Shown here one piece after another: positions 19,734 through 28,229 of a DNA stretch of 64,000 nucleotides. The position numbers and the translations under genes were made by a program. The number at the start of each line of letters is the position of its first letter. Positions within the stretch are counted from its first letter, which is position 1. Below the pieces are notes generated by a model. That model was not told the origin of the DNA, did not search any database, and worked only from the letters and a program-made list of their open reading frames with translations. This stretch comes from a virus. Where the stretch lies: IMG/VR virus record IMGVR_UViG_3300022745_000022, positions 1 to 64,000 of that record; one strand, 5' to 3'.

Positions 19734-19937
19734 ATGGACGACAATAAAGACCTCACCGAAGAACCCAAGACACAGGAAGCCACTCAACCAGTGCTTCCGC
19801 AGCAAGAGGAGTACATCCCTAATCAGCCACTGACTCCCAAGGAAGACCTGGCTGACAGCATGGGTCCGATCCACGAGGCTCCAGTGGCCGATAAAGATGG
19901 TGTGACCAAGCGCATTGGCGAGAACTACGCAGGATGA
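19734..19937 (+). CDS. Acidic, Pro/Gln-rich small protein
   Basis: 67 aa from MDDNKDLTEEPK; the longer frame from 19671 overlaps the preceding genes. Probably disordered (many Pro, Gln, Glu). The stop overlaps the next start as ATGA. Function unknown. Confidence 0.6.
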   Translation: MDDNKDLTEEPKTQEATQPVLPQQEEYIPNQPLTPKEDLADSMGPIHEAPVADKDGVTKRIGENYAG

Positions 19938-20278
19938 ACCGCTTCAGAGACCACTGGAGGATAAATGAAAGGACAATCACCTGGCATGAAGCCTTGGGTA
20001 TTTTCAAAACTCAACAACAGCATATGAACCTCACACTCGGAGAGAAAAGGGTACGGACGAAGTTCAACCCATCAAGCAACAGTCAGGTGGACCTGCTCAA
20101 GACAGTAGCCGCTGATTTCATCAACAAAGTCAACGATATCACCATACCGCATAGCCCTGAGAACGCGAATGAAGCTAACGTGGAAGAGCGCTACGGAGAA
20201 TTCAATCGTCTGAAGGCTCTGGCCATGATGCATATTGAAGATGCTGCCATGTGGGCGGTGAAAGCAGCCACGATCTGA
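19934..20278 (+). CDS. Acb2-like anti-CBASS cyclic-nucleotide sponge
   Basis: 114 aa from 19934, or ~84 aa from ATG 20024, which would match the usual Acb2 length. Family features: KRVRTKFNPSS (residues 38-48) near the start of the conserved region, a long helix VDLLKTVAADFINKV, and the ending HIEDAAMWAVKAAT (100-113), diagnostic of Acb2/Tad1 hairpin proteins such as T4 Vs.4. Acb2 hexamers bind the cyclic di- and trinucleotides of CBASS and block effector activation. The N-terminal 30 residues are an extra or wrong start. It lies in the late block next to a winged-helix gene. Confidence 0.85.
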   Translation: MNRFRDHWRINERTITWHEALGIFKTQQQHMNLTLGEKRVRTKFNPSSNSQVDLLKTVAADFINKVNDITIPHSPENANEANVEERYGEFNRLKALAMMHIEDAAMWAVKAATI

Positions 20279-20625
20279 TGACTCGAAGCCTTGAACTGGA
20301 GACCGGTCCCGATGTCGTGCGTGATTGCATACTGGCCATGCGGGAACTGTTCGGGCTGAAAAGCCTGCCAGCCACTATGGTATTGGTATGGATGGCACGC
20401 AGGGCCGGTCCTCAGGGAGAGGTGATTCTTGATCAGCCTGCACGAAAGCAGCTCATGACTGAGCTTAATATCTCCAAGCAACACCTTACAAACCAGCTTG
20501 CTACGCTGCGAAAGATGGGTATAATCACGCAAATTGATGGTACCCGGGAAGTTACGCTTGCAGATTTCGTACCTTACGGAACCACCGACCGTCTGGATTA
20601 TCACCTCTTATTCGTGAAACCATGA
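20278..20625 (+). CDS. Winged helix-turn-helix protein
   Basis: 115 aa from the ATG at 20278, overlapping the previous stop as TGATG. ARKQLMTELNISKQHLTNQLATLRKMGIITQIDGTREVTL is a clear winged-helix (recognition helix SKQHLTNQLATLRK, then a wing). It may be a regulator of late transcription or a replication initiator. No effector domain. Family assignment inside wHTH is not possible. Confidence 0.75.
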   Translation: MTRSLELETGPDVVRDCILAMRELFGLKSLPATMVLVWMARRAGPQGEVILDQPARKQLMTELNISKQHLTNQLATLRKMGIITQIDGTREVTLADFVPYGTTDRLDYHLLFVKP

Positions 20626-20888
20626 TCGATTCCATGCAAGCTCAACTGAGCACACTATTCCGCCGCAGCACTGTCATCGTCTACGTAGTGGTCATCATGT
20701 GCTCCTCCATCTGGTGCGTCATCGGGTATCAATGCGGCCACCACGCCGCCGTGAAAGTGATGCACGTGGCCCTTGACTCGGTAATCCACCGAAGCGACTC
20801 CATCACTGGTGATTACCGTGAGTTCCAGGATTCCACGCTCAAGGAGCAGCTCAGGAATGCACTTGAAAACACTGAGAAGATACCGTGA
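20622..20888 (+). CDS. Membrane-anchored small protein (spanin-like topology)
   Basis: 88 aa. One transmembrane helix (about 17-37, TVIVYVVVIMCSSIWCVIGY) after a short N-terminus, then a charged helical tail (DSTLKEQLRNALENTEKIP). This layout resembles an i-spanin, but no o-spanin partner is seen. It overlaps both neighbours by 4 bases. Confidence 0.65.
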   Translation: MIDSMQAQLSTLFRRSTVIVYVVVIMCSSIWCVIGYQCGHHAAVKVMHVALDSVIHRSDSITGDYREFQDSTLKEQLRNALENTEKIP

Positions 20889-21646
20889 TACAATACGAGG
20901 ACAGCTCCCACACATACTCCTTCCGTGGCCAGCGCTACATCTCGGTCACGCAACTCCTGCACTTCGTTACTCCGCAGTTTGATACAGAAGCTCAGGCCAA
21001 ACGCATGGCTGAGAATCACGGCGCCACGCCAGGCTACTGGAAGAAGCGATGGGCCGCCCAGTCCAAAGCTGCAGCCGAGCAAGGAACCAATTTCCACAAC
21101 ACACAGGAACTACTCACCGAAAGCCAGGGCTTCGAGATGAGACTGGGTAAGCCACTACGCGTACGTAACGCGGACCAGCAGTCGATGGCCACCTGGAACT
21201 ACAGCTCCTGGTTGGATGGCGTCTACACGGAGCTACTACTCTGGGATCACCACTGGCAGCTCGCCGGTCGAGTGGACAAGACCATATTCCGCACAGACAC
21301 GGTGGGTCGGTGGGCGGATATTGATGACTACAAGACCAACAAGAAGATACGCCAGCGCGGCTGGGTGGAGAACGGCATTCCCAGGACCCTGCTCACACCA
21401 CTGACCCACCTTGAGGATTGCGAATACAACAAGTACGCACTGCAGTTCAGTCTGTATCAGTTCATGCTCGAGCGCATGGGCTTCAGGGCAGGTACGCGTC
21501 GCATGCTGTATCACCCACCACTGTTACCTGACCTCTCTGACGATCCGAACGAACGCCGGCAGAAGCCGATTATATACGAACTTCCTTATCTTTACGATGA
21601 GGTACAGGAACTCCTCGATTACACATGGAAACTAAGAAGCCTTTGA
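20885..21646 (+). CDS. PD-(D/E)XK nuclease
   Basis: 253 aa starting at GTG 20885, coupled to the previous gene. Motifs: GTNFH (His71), TELLLWD (Glu116), LAGRVDKTIF (Asp131), IDDYKTNKK (Asp148-x-Lys150), and QFSLYQFML (the Q-x3-Y helix), the order seen in Cas4/RecB-like exonucleases. Such enzymes resect or process DNA during replication or recombination, and crAss-like phages commonly encode one. No Fe-S cysteines are visible. Confidence 0.88.
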   Translation: MIQYEDSSHTYSFRGQRYISVTQLLHFVTPQFDTEAQAKRMAENHGATPGYWKKRWAAQSKAAAEQGTNFHNTQELLTESQGFEMRLGKPLRVRNADQQSMATWNYSSWLDGVYTELLLWDHHWQLAGRVDKTIFRTDTVGRWADIDDYKTNKKIRQRGWVENGIPRTLLTPLTHLEDCEYNKYALQFSLYQFMLERMGFRAGTRRMLYHPPLLPDLSDDPNERRQKPIIYELPYLYDEVQELLDYTWKLRSL

Positions 21647-21864
21647 AGGCCACTGACCTGGAGGTGTGCAACAGGGATTGCCTGAAGCATGCTTCCCGCA
21701 AGACAGGAGAATCCCTCCCGGCAGTGACCGCCATCATCACCCACTTAAGCACCTTCGTAGGGGACCGTCTCTGGGATCCCAACGTGGAATCGATGCAGGT
21801 GCCTTCCTTCGGCAAGTTCAAAGCCAAGCCTGTAAACTACCAGACGTATGCAAAACCTCTTTGA
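21625..21864 (+). CDS. HU/IHF-like protein lacking the beta-arm
   Basis: 79 aa. The helical N-terminus (VCNRDCLKHASRKTGESLPAVTAIITHLSTFVGDRL) and the strand VPSFGKFKAKP align with the HU helices and the VxLxGFGxFxxxxR strand. It ends before the DNA-gripping arm, so dimerisation may be retained but not the classical bending arms. IHF-like proteins are a conserved gene type of crAss-like phages. It overlaps its neighbours. Confidence 0.6.
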   Translation: METKKPLKATDLEVCNRDCLKHASRKTGESLPAVTAIITHLSTFVGDRLWDPNVESMQVPSFGKFKAKPVNYQTYAKPL

Positions 21865-22594
21865 GTTCGACATACACAGTGGCTTCATCAAGTTGAACCG
21901 GGAATGGATAGCCATGGTCCCTGAGTTCAAGGAGATCATCCAGGCCAAGACTCCGAGCAGGGGGGATACCGAGAACAAGAAGAAGCTACACGCCATCAAG
22001 GTATTCACCTACATCTTCATGCTGGTGGACTTCAAAAGTCCGCTACGGAACATGGATCCTGCAGAGAAGGTGAAGGAAGCGCTACGGGTATCGGAGCTCA
22101 CCGACAAGGATATCAATGACAAGGTGAAGAAGGCTCTGGCCACTTACGAGTGGTACCAGGAGAACTCAGCACGATCGCTACGCACACTGAAAGCCATGCG
22201 CGGTAGCCTGGACAAAGCTGACCGGTACTTCGAGAACGTCGACTTCTCAGCCGTGGATAAGAAGGGAGAGCTCAAGTACTCCATGAAGGATTACCAGGCG
22301 GTGTTCAAGAACATGGCCGATACCTATAAGTCATTCGAAGAGTTCGAGCGCAGGGTGTATGAGGAACTCATGCAGGCTGCACGTACCATCCGCGGTCAGC
22401 GTTCCCTCGGTGGTAAGGAAGGTACCCGCAAGGAATGGCAGGAAGGCAAGCGTCCGGAGGCCGATACCAAGCGCATACAGGAGCTGACCAAGGAGCTATC
22501 GGAGATGGGCATCCGCATGTCGGAGGAGGATGAACCAGATCCTGGTATTGAAGACACCACTGAAGAAGAGGAGGACATAGATGGGCTTCCATAA
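21848..22594 (+). CDS. Helical protein upstream of TerL
   Basis: 248 aa, almost entirely helical and charged, with a Glu/Asp-rich C-terminus (EEDEPDPGIEDTTEEEEDID). The start overlaps the HU-like gene by 17 bases and the end overlaps terL by 14. The position and coiled-coil character would suit a small terminase or TerL partner, but there is no recognisable HTH, so this is conjecture. Confidence 0.75.
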   Translation: MQNLFEFDIHSGFIKLNREWIAMVPEFKEIIQAKTPSRGDTENKKKLHAIKVFTYIFMLVDFKSPLRNMDPAEKVKEALRVSELTDKDINDKVKKALATYEWYQENSARSLRTLKAMRGSLDKADRYFENVDFSAVDKKGELKYSMKDYQAVFKNMADTYKSFEEFERRVYEELMQAARTIRGQRSLGGKEGTRKEWQEGKRPEADTKRIQELTKELSEMGIRMSEEDEPDPGIEDTTEEEEDIDGLP

Positions 22595-24674
22595 GCTTGC
22601 CAATACACAGTATTTCCGTGAAGCCGCCAGGGATTTCATATCCAATGGCGGCTATTACACACGTGCCCCTGAGGGTTCGCGTGAGTACCAGCAGTACTGG
22701 GACATGTGGGAAGAGCGCTGCAAGAACGGCATGTCCACCGGTGGCCTATGGGTACCGGGACGTCATGTCTTCTATATGAACTTCACACCTATCATGAAGA
22801 TCGCTGACGGACAGATACACGCGGCGATGAAAGAGGCCCGTGGCAAGGGTGGGCAGATCAGCAAGATGACCATGGAGCGTATCCTTGACTTCCCGCGCTT
22901 CTATGAGATAGACTACGAGTGGTACAACTTCAAGAACATCGCATGGTTCGGTGGCTCATTCATGGGTGTGGAATCCCCTGGCGCCCAGCACCTGGTCTGC
23001 GCCAAGGCGCGCGGTGCCGGCTTCTCCTTTAAGGAAGCCTCCGACGGTGTGTACAACTTCACCTTCATTCCACGCTCCAAGTCCTACTACTTCGCGGCCC
23101 TCGAGCAGTACCTGTCCAATGACGGCATCCTGAACAAGGCAAAGGACATGCTCGACTTCATCAACGATCACTGTCCCGAATGGAAACAGAACCGTGTGAA
23201 GAGTGACCAGGTACTGAAGATGAAGGCTTCCTATATGGATGAACGTGGCGTGGAACGCGGTAACATGGCCGAGATGCTTGGTGTGGTCATCAACAACCCC
23301 AACAAGACCCGCGGTAAGAGGGGACGCAAGGTTACCTTTGAGGAAGCCGGTTCCTTCACCAACCTGAAGAAGGCACTCAAGGTGTCGCTCGGTTCCATCA
23401 AGGATGGTGGTGTGACGGTGGGCCAGATTTCCGTGTTCGGTACCGGTGGTGAAGAAGGCCCATCCATCGAGGGCCTGGAGGACATCTTCAGCAACCCACG
23501 AGAGTACGAGATGCTCGCCTTTCCCAACGTATACGAGGATGGGATGGAAGAGACGGAGATTGGCTACTTCGTGCCGGCCACGCGGACCAACCCCGTGTTC
23601 ATGGATGAGGAGGGCAACGTGGACATGCGTGCAGCCTATGATTACGAGCTGGAACAACGCGAGCGTGAGAAACGCAAGCCGGATCCCAAGGAGTATGACG
23701 GCTACATCGCGGAATACCCCATTTTCCCCAGTGAGGTGTTTCAGCGCGTGACGGTGAATCCGTTCATGGCCAGGGAACTGAAAGCACATATCCAGCGCAT
23801 CCAGCGTTCTTCCACCATACAGTCCCTGCTTCGCCACGGTGACTTCATCGGCAGCGGGCCCAAGCTCAAGTTCGTAGCGCAACCCAAGAACGTAGCACGC
23901 CCGATCGAGAATTATCCGCACACGCGTGAGGATAACCTGGAGGGATGCGTGACCATCGCCGAAGAGCCGTTCCGTGACCAGAAAGGCCACGTCCCCAGAA
24001 ACATGTACAAGGTGGTCTTTGACCCCTATTATAAGGAAGAGTCAGATAGCGTGACCTCGCTATTCTGCATCCACGTCCTGAAGCTGTACAATAGCATTGA
24101 TCCCAAGAACCAAGGCCTTCCGGTAGCGTGGTTCCGTGGCCGTCCACAGGACCTGGACCGCGCATACCGCATCCTGTTCGACCTGGCCGACTGGTACAAC
24201 ACAGATGTGCAGGGTGAGATCGCCGGTGGTGGTCAGGGTGTGCTGGACTATGCCAAGCGCCTGCACCTACTGGAAAAGGTCTGCTTCGAGCCGGAATCCC
24301 TCAACAACAAGGAGATCGACAAAGGTGCCAACCGTCGCTACCTGATGAACATGGCCACGGAGCGCAAGCGCATCGGCCTCACTTACCTGGTCGACTGGCA
24401 TGCACAAGTGCGCCATATAGGTGAGGATGGAAGGAAATATCGGGTACTTCACCAGCTCTACGACATTGTCGCATGCAAAGAGATGCTTAAATTCGACGGG
24501 AAAAAGAACGCGGACTCCATCTCCTCGCTGGTGGTAGGCATGTTCGAACTCAGGGAAGAGGTCTATCGGCAGGAAACCCAGCGCTCCGATGAGCGTCGAA
24601 AGGATGACTTCCTGAACAGGCCACTGTATGTGGAGGTGGAGGATTACGATTCAGAAACAACTACAAGCTATTGA
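22581..24674 (+). CDS. terL: Terminase large subunit
   Basis: 697 aa, the usual size for crAss-like TerL. The ATPase has a deviant Walker A (KARGAGFSFK, 142-151) and Walker B VTFEEAG (251-257, with the catalytic Glu). The nuclease domain starts near residue 475 with YKVVFDPYY (Asp481), followed by DLADWYN and an EIAGGGQG loop. It powers headful DNA packaging into the prohead and cuts the concatemer. It overlaps the upstream helical gene and is followed after one base by portal. Confidence 0.95.
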   Translation: MGFHKLANTQYFREAARDFISNGGYYTRAPEGSREYQQYWDMWEERCKNGMSTGGLWVPGRHVFYMNFTPIMKIADGQIHAAMKEARGKGGQISKMTMERILDFPRFYEIDYEWYNFKNIAWFGGSFMGVESPGAQHLVCAKARGAGFSFKEASDGVYNFTFIPRSKSYYFAALEQYLSNDGILNKAKDMLDFINDHCPEWKQNRVKSDQVLKMKASYMDERGVERGNMAEMLGVVINNPNKTRGKRGRKVTFEEAGSFTNLKKALKVSLGSIKDGGVTVGQISVFGTGGEEGPSIEGLEDIFSNPREYEMLAFPNVYEDGMEETEIGYFVPATRTNPVFMDEEGNVDMRAAYDYELEQREREKRKPDPKEYDGYIAEYPIFPSEVFQRVTVNPFMARELKAHIQRIQRSSTIQSLLRHGDFIGSGPKLKFVAQPKNVARPIENYPHTREDNLEGCVTIAEEPFRDQKGHVPRNMYKVVFDPYYKEESDSVTSLFCIHVLKLYNSIDPKNQGLPVAWFRGRPQDLDRAYRILFDLADWYNTDVQGEIAGGGQGVLDYAKRLHLLEKVCFEPESLNNKEIDKGANRRYLMNMATERKRIGLTYLVDWHAQVRHIGEDGRKYRVLHQLYDIVACKEMLKFDGKKNADSISSLVVGMFELREEVYRQETQRSDERRKDDFLNRPLYVEVEDYDSETTTSY

Positions 24675-24675
24675 T

Positions 24676-27084
24676 ATGGAAGATACAAGGGAAGTGCATC
24701 GCAGTGGCGTGAGTATCGGCCGGCCCAACCAGATCGTGCCCTACTCAGAGAAGACTGACGAATGGTTCCACCAGAACTGTGACTTCTACATCCAGAACAG
24801 TTGGCAGATGGCCAGCGGGAGCAACACGGAGTATGCGGACCTGGACACCAAGACGCTGTACGATGTGTACAACAACGTCTTCCCGATGAAGTGGTTCTCG
24901 CACCTTACGGATCCACTGAACGCAAAGGACCAGAAGTACAAACGCTTCCCTGCCAAGATCCGCCCGCTGAATATCCTGCGCACTTCCATCGACCTGCTCC
25001 TGAACGAGCTCCGTCAACGCCCCTTCGTCGTGCAGGTGGTTAACACCGGTGAGAAAGCATACAACGAATATCAGGAGAACCTGCAGAAGAATATGGTGCA
25101 GAACCTCACCCAGCACTTCATGGCCATCGCTGAAGAAGCGGCCAAGCAAGCCAATGTGCAGGGTATCGGTAATGCCAAGGGCACACAGCAACAGGAACAG
25201 CAGGCTCCGCAACTCGATATCCCCGCCAAGGTCGCTGAACGCTTCCACGCCACATACAAGGACAACCAGGCCATCATGGCCCAGCGTTGGTTCGGTAAGA
25301 ACCTCGACAAGATGCGCTTCCATCGCAAGCGCTCCCAACGCTTCAAGGACTTCCTGATCGGCGGCTTCGCGTACAGCTATAAGAACATCGTCAATGGTGA
25401 ACTGGTCTATGAACGCGTGCCGGTCATGGAACTCAAGTATGCCAAGAGCCCCAACGAGGTCTTCGTCAACAAGTCCTCCTGGGCCGTACGCCGTCAGTGG
25501 CTTACCGTAGCGGATGTGGTAGAGCGATTCCACTCCTCGCTGACCAAGGCCACAGTTGAGGAGATCTACTCCAAGGCCAACCTCGGAGCGAACGTTCCCT
25601 TCACCGGACCACTGTTCTTCGACTACCTGACCAACAATGCCTCCATGAGCCGTGACCTGGTTCCCGTGTATCACGTGACCTGGCGCGGTAAGAAGATGGT
25701 CAAGATCCTCTCCTATCCGGATCCCATGACCGGTACCATCGAGACCATGGAAGTGGATGAGGATTATCCAGTGGACGCTACAGCGGGGGAGACCTCCAAG
25801 ATAGAGTACCGGGATGAGGTATATGAATGCTGGAGGATACTCCAGGATATCTACGCAGAGCCCGGCCCCATCGTGGTACAGAATGGTAACCTGCCGTACA
25901 ACGGACGTGCCTTCTCCGATACCCACTCTTCCAACATCAGTGTCATGAAGATCGGCTTGCCGTTCCAGATGATGGTGATGATCATCAACTGGACCATCGA
26001 GCGCATGATCGCCAAGAGCAAGGGCAAGATCCTGCTCATGGACGTGAATGCCATCCCGGAACACGGGGACTGGACGGAGGAGAAGTTCTTCTACTACGCA
26101 GAAGCCATGGGTTATGGTCTCATTGACCGTGACCGTCGCAAAGTGGATAAGAGTTACAATCAGTACCAGGTGCTGGACATGAGCATGTACGACCAGATCA
26201 AGCAGCTCATCGACCTGCAGAACCACTACCGGCAGATGTGGGACGACGTCCTCGGCATCACACTCCCACGGAAGGGCCAAACCTACGCATCTTCTTCTCC
26301 CACCAACAACGAACGCTCACTTTTCCAATCGAACATCATCACCGACAACATCTTCACGCTGTTCGAAGAGATCGATGAAGAAGACCTCAACGACCTGCTG
26401 TCCTACGCCAAGATCCTAACGGCCAATGGTGCCAAGGCGCTCTACACCTCTGACCTGATGGATATGGAGCTACTGAACCTGGACCCAGCGGAGTTCATCG
26501 ACGCTGAGCTGGAGCTGTACGTACGCACCTCGGCCAAGGAACAGCGTCGCCTGGATGAGGCCAAGAGCACCATGAAGCAACTCATACAGAACAAGGCATC
26601 CGCCACACTCATCCTGGAGATGATCGCTTCAGAGAGCTTCGCGGAGATGAAGACCAAGGTGGCCTACATCGAAGATCTTGCCCGGCAGGCCGATGAAGCC
26701 AGTGCGGATAACGAAGCCAAGCGCCAGGCAGACGCCGACGAGCGCGCCAAGGGCTTCGAAGAGTTCAAGACCATGCTGCAGCAGACGCTTATCAATACCG
26801 AGTGGGACCGTAAAGACCAGAACACGGTCATCAAGGGCGAGTACGATACTGCGGCTCGCGAAAACCAGGGACTTGGCGGCGGAGTGGAAGATGGCCAGGC
26901 CATTGCAGACCGCATCCTCAAGCAGTTCGATGTTATTACTGGTGCGCAGGTCAAGCGCGAGCAGATCGCCAGCACGGAACGCACCACCAACGACAAGCTT
27001 GCCGTAGAGCGCGAGAAGATCGAGAGCGCAGAGCGCATCGCGGAAATGCAGGACAAGACCAATCGCCAGAAAAAAACCTCTTAA
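24676..27084 (+). CDS. Portal protein
   Basis: 802 aa from MEDTREVHRSG; the in-frame ATG at 24628 lies inside terL and is rejected. Large portal size is typical of crAss-like phages. N-terminal alpha/beta wing region, central MMVMIINWTIERMIAKSKGKIL helix/strand part, C-terminal Ala/Lys/Glu/Gln-rich coiled crown (after ~residue 640, REKIESAERIAEMQDKTNRQ). It forms the dodecameric DNA channel and binds TerL. Identified by size, composition and place between terL and the scaffold/capsid genes. Confidence 0.88.
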   Translation: MEDTREVHRSGVSIGRPNQIVPYSEKTDEWFHQNCDFYIQNSWQMASGSNTEYADLDTKTLYDVYNNVFPMKWFSHLTDPLNAKDQKYKRFPAKIRPLNILRTSIDLLLNELRQRPFVVQVVNTGEKAYNEYQENLQKNMVQNLTQHFMAIAEEAAKQANVQGIGNAKGTQQQEQQAPQLDIPAKVAERFHATYKDNQAIMAQRWFGKNLDKMRFHRKRSQRFKDFLIGGFAYSYKNIVNGELVYERVPVMELKYAKSPNEVFVNKSSWAVRRQWLTVADVVERFHSSLTKATVEEIYSKANLGANVPFTGPLFFDYLTNNASMSRDLVPVYHVTWRGKKMVKILSYPDPMTGTIETMEVDEDYPVDATAGETSKIEYRDEVYECWRILQDIYAEPGPIVVQNGNLPYNGRAFSDTHSSNISVMKIGLPFQMMVMIINWTIERMIAKSKGKILLMDVNAIPEHGDWTEEKFFYYAEAMGYGLIDRDRRKVDKSYNQYQVLDMSMYDQIKQLIDLQNHYRQMWDDVLGITLPRKGQTYASSSPTNNERSLFQSNIITDNIFTLFEEIDEEDLNDLLSYAKILTANGAKALYTSDLMDMELLNLDPAEFIDAELELYVRTSAKEQRRLDEAKSTMKQLIQNKASATLILEMIASESFAEMKTKVAYIEDLARQADEASADNEAKRQADADERAKGFEEFKTMLQQTLINTEWDRKDQNTVIKGEYDTAARENQGLGGGVEDGQAIADRILKQFDVITGAQVKREQIASTERTTNDKLAVEREKIESAERIAEMQDKTNRQKKTS

Positions 27085-27093
27085 CATTTACAT

Positions 27094-28203
27094 ATGGATC
27101 AACAACAGCAGACCGAAGAAGTAAAGAAGATCTCCATGGCAGACCTCGACCAGCCCGAACGCATCCCGTTCCAGCCGGTGGAAGGTGCGCCGAAGGACCT
27201 GAACGAGGAAGCCCAGAAACAGAAAGCCGATGATGAGACGGGGAAGACCGACGACAAGCCCACCCCTGCAGCGACCACTGAAACCAAGGCTGAGGAGACC
27301 AAGCCGGAAGGTGAAGAAGAAGAAGATAAAGTAGATGCTGCACCTGCAGGTACCGAGACTGATGAAGATCCTCTGGAGTTTTTCAAGGAAGTCGATCGGG
27401 TACGCGGTATGTCAGTGGCCGTTGAATATGGGGATGTGTCCCCGAACTCACTGGAGGGTATCGTACTCCGTGAGCGTGCTATCGAACAACAGGCCATTCA
27501 GCGTTACCAGGCAGATCTCACCCAGACCATGCCACGTGTGGCTGCATATCAGCTCCACATACAGCGCGGCGGTACCGACGAAGAGTTCTTCGGCAGAAAA
27601 AATCTTGCCCTTCCTGAGTACGAGATGTTTAAAAATGATGTAGGTTTACAAAAGCAGATCTACAAGAACGACCTTCTGCGCAAAGGACTCGGTGAAGACG
27701 AAGTCGAAGCACTGATAGGTATCGCTGAAAAGTCCAACAAGCTCGCTGCGGAAGCTGACAAGGCTTACAAGGCACAGGAGCAACGGGACAAGGACGAGTT
27801 GGCCAGGCTGACTCAACTTGCCGAAGAGGACACGCGGAACTATCAACAGAAGGTGGCCGAGCTGGGAACCCTACTTGACACAGCGATCAAGTCCCCGGCA
27901 ATGAACGTGGTCATTCCCGACAGTGAGCAGAAAGGCTTCCGGGATTTCGTCAACGAGATGCTGCAGACCGATGGCAAGGAGTTTTACCTGGCCCAGCCGC
28001 TGAAGAAAGAGACCATTGACGCGGTGATGGCAGCCATGTACTTGCAGTTCAAGAAAGGTGACCTCTCCAAGATCGTGGAGCGCAAAGCCCGTACGCTCAA
28101 CGTCGCCAAGAATTCCCAAAAACTCGACAGCAGCAAAAAGACCGTCGCTACGGCCGAACAGGTGACCAAGAAAACGGTGACCTTAGGCGAACAGCGGTGG
28201 TAA
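27094..28203 (+). CDS. Acidic scaffold-like protein
   Basis: 369 aa. The first ~85 residues are disordered and strongly acidic (EEAQKQKADDETGKTDDKPT, GEEEEDKVDAAPAG). The middle is helical with coiled-coil stretches (DELARLTQLAEEDTRNYQQKV) and the C-terminus is basic. Placed between portal and MCP, with the typical composition of phage scaffolding proteins. No protease motif seen. Function inferred from composition and position. Confidence 0.75.
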   Translation: MDQQQQTEEVKKISMADLDQPERIPFQPVEGAPKDLNEEAQKQKADDETGKTDDKPTPAATTETKAEETKPEGEEEEDKVDAAPAGTETDEDPLEFFKEVDRVRGMSVAVEYGDVSPNSLEGIVLRERAIEQQAIQRYQADLTQTMPRVAAYQLHIQRGGTDEEFFGRKNLALPEYEMFKNDVGLQKQIYKNDLLRKGLGEDEVEALIGIAEKSNKLAAEADKAYKAQEQRDKDELARLTQLAEEDTRNYQQKVAELGTLLDTAIKSPAMNVVIPDSEQKGFRDFVNEMLQTDGKEFYLAQPLKKETIDAVMAAMYLQFKKGDLSKIVERKARTLNVAKNSQKLDSSKKTVATAEQVTKKTVTLGEQRW

Positions 28204-28229
28204 TAACACGTTAAAAACCCCGTAGCAAT

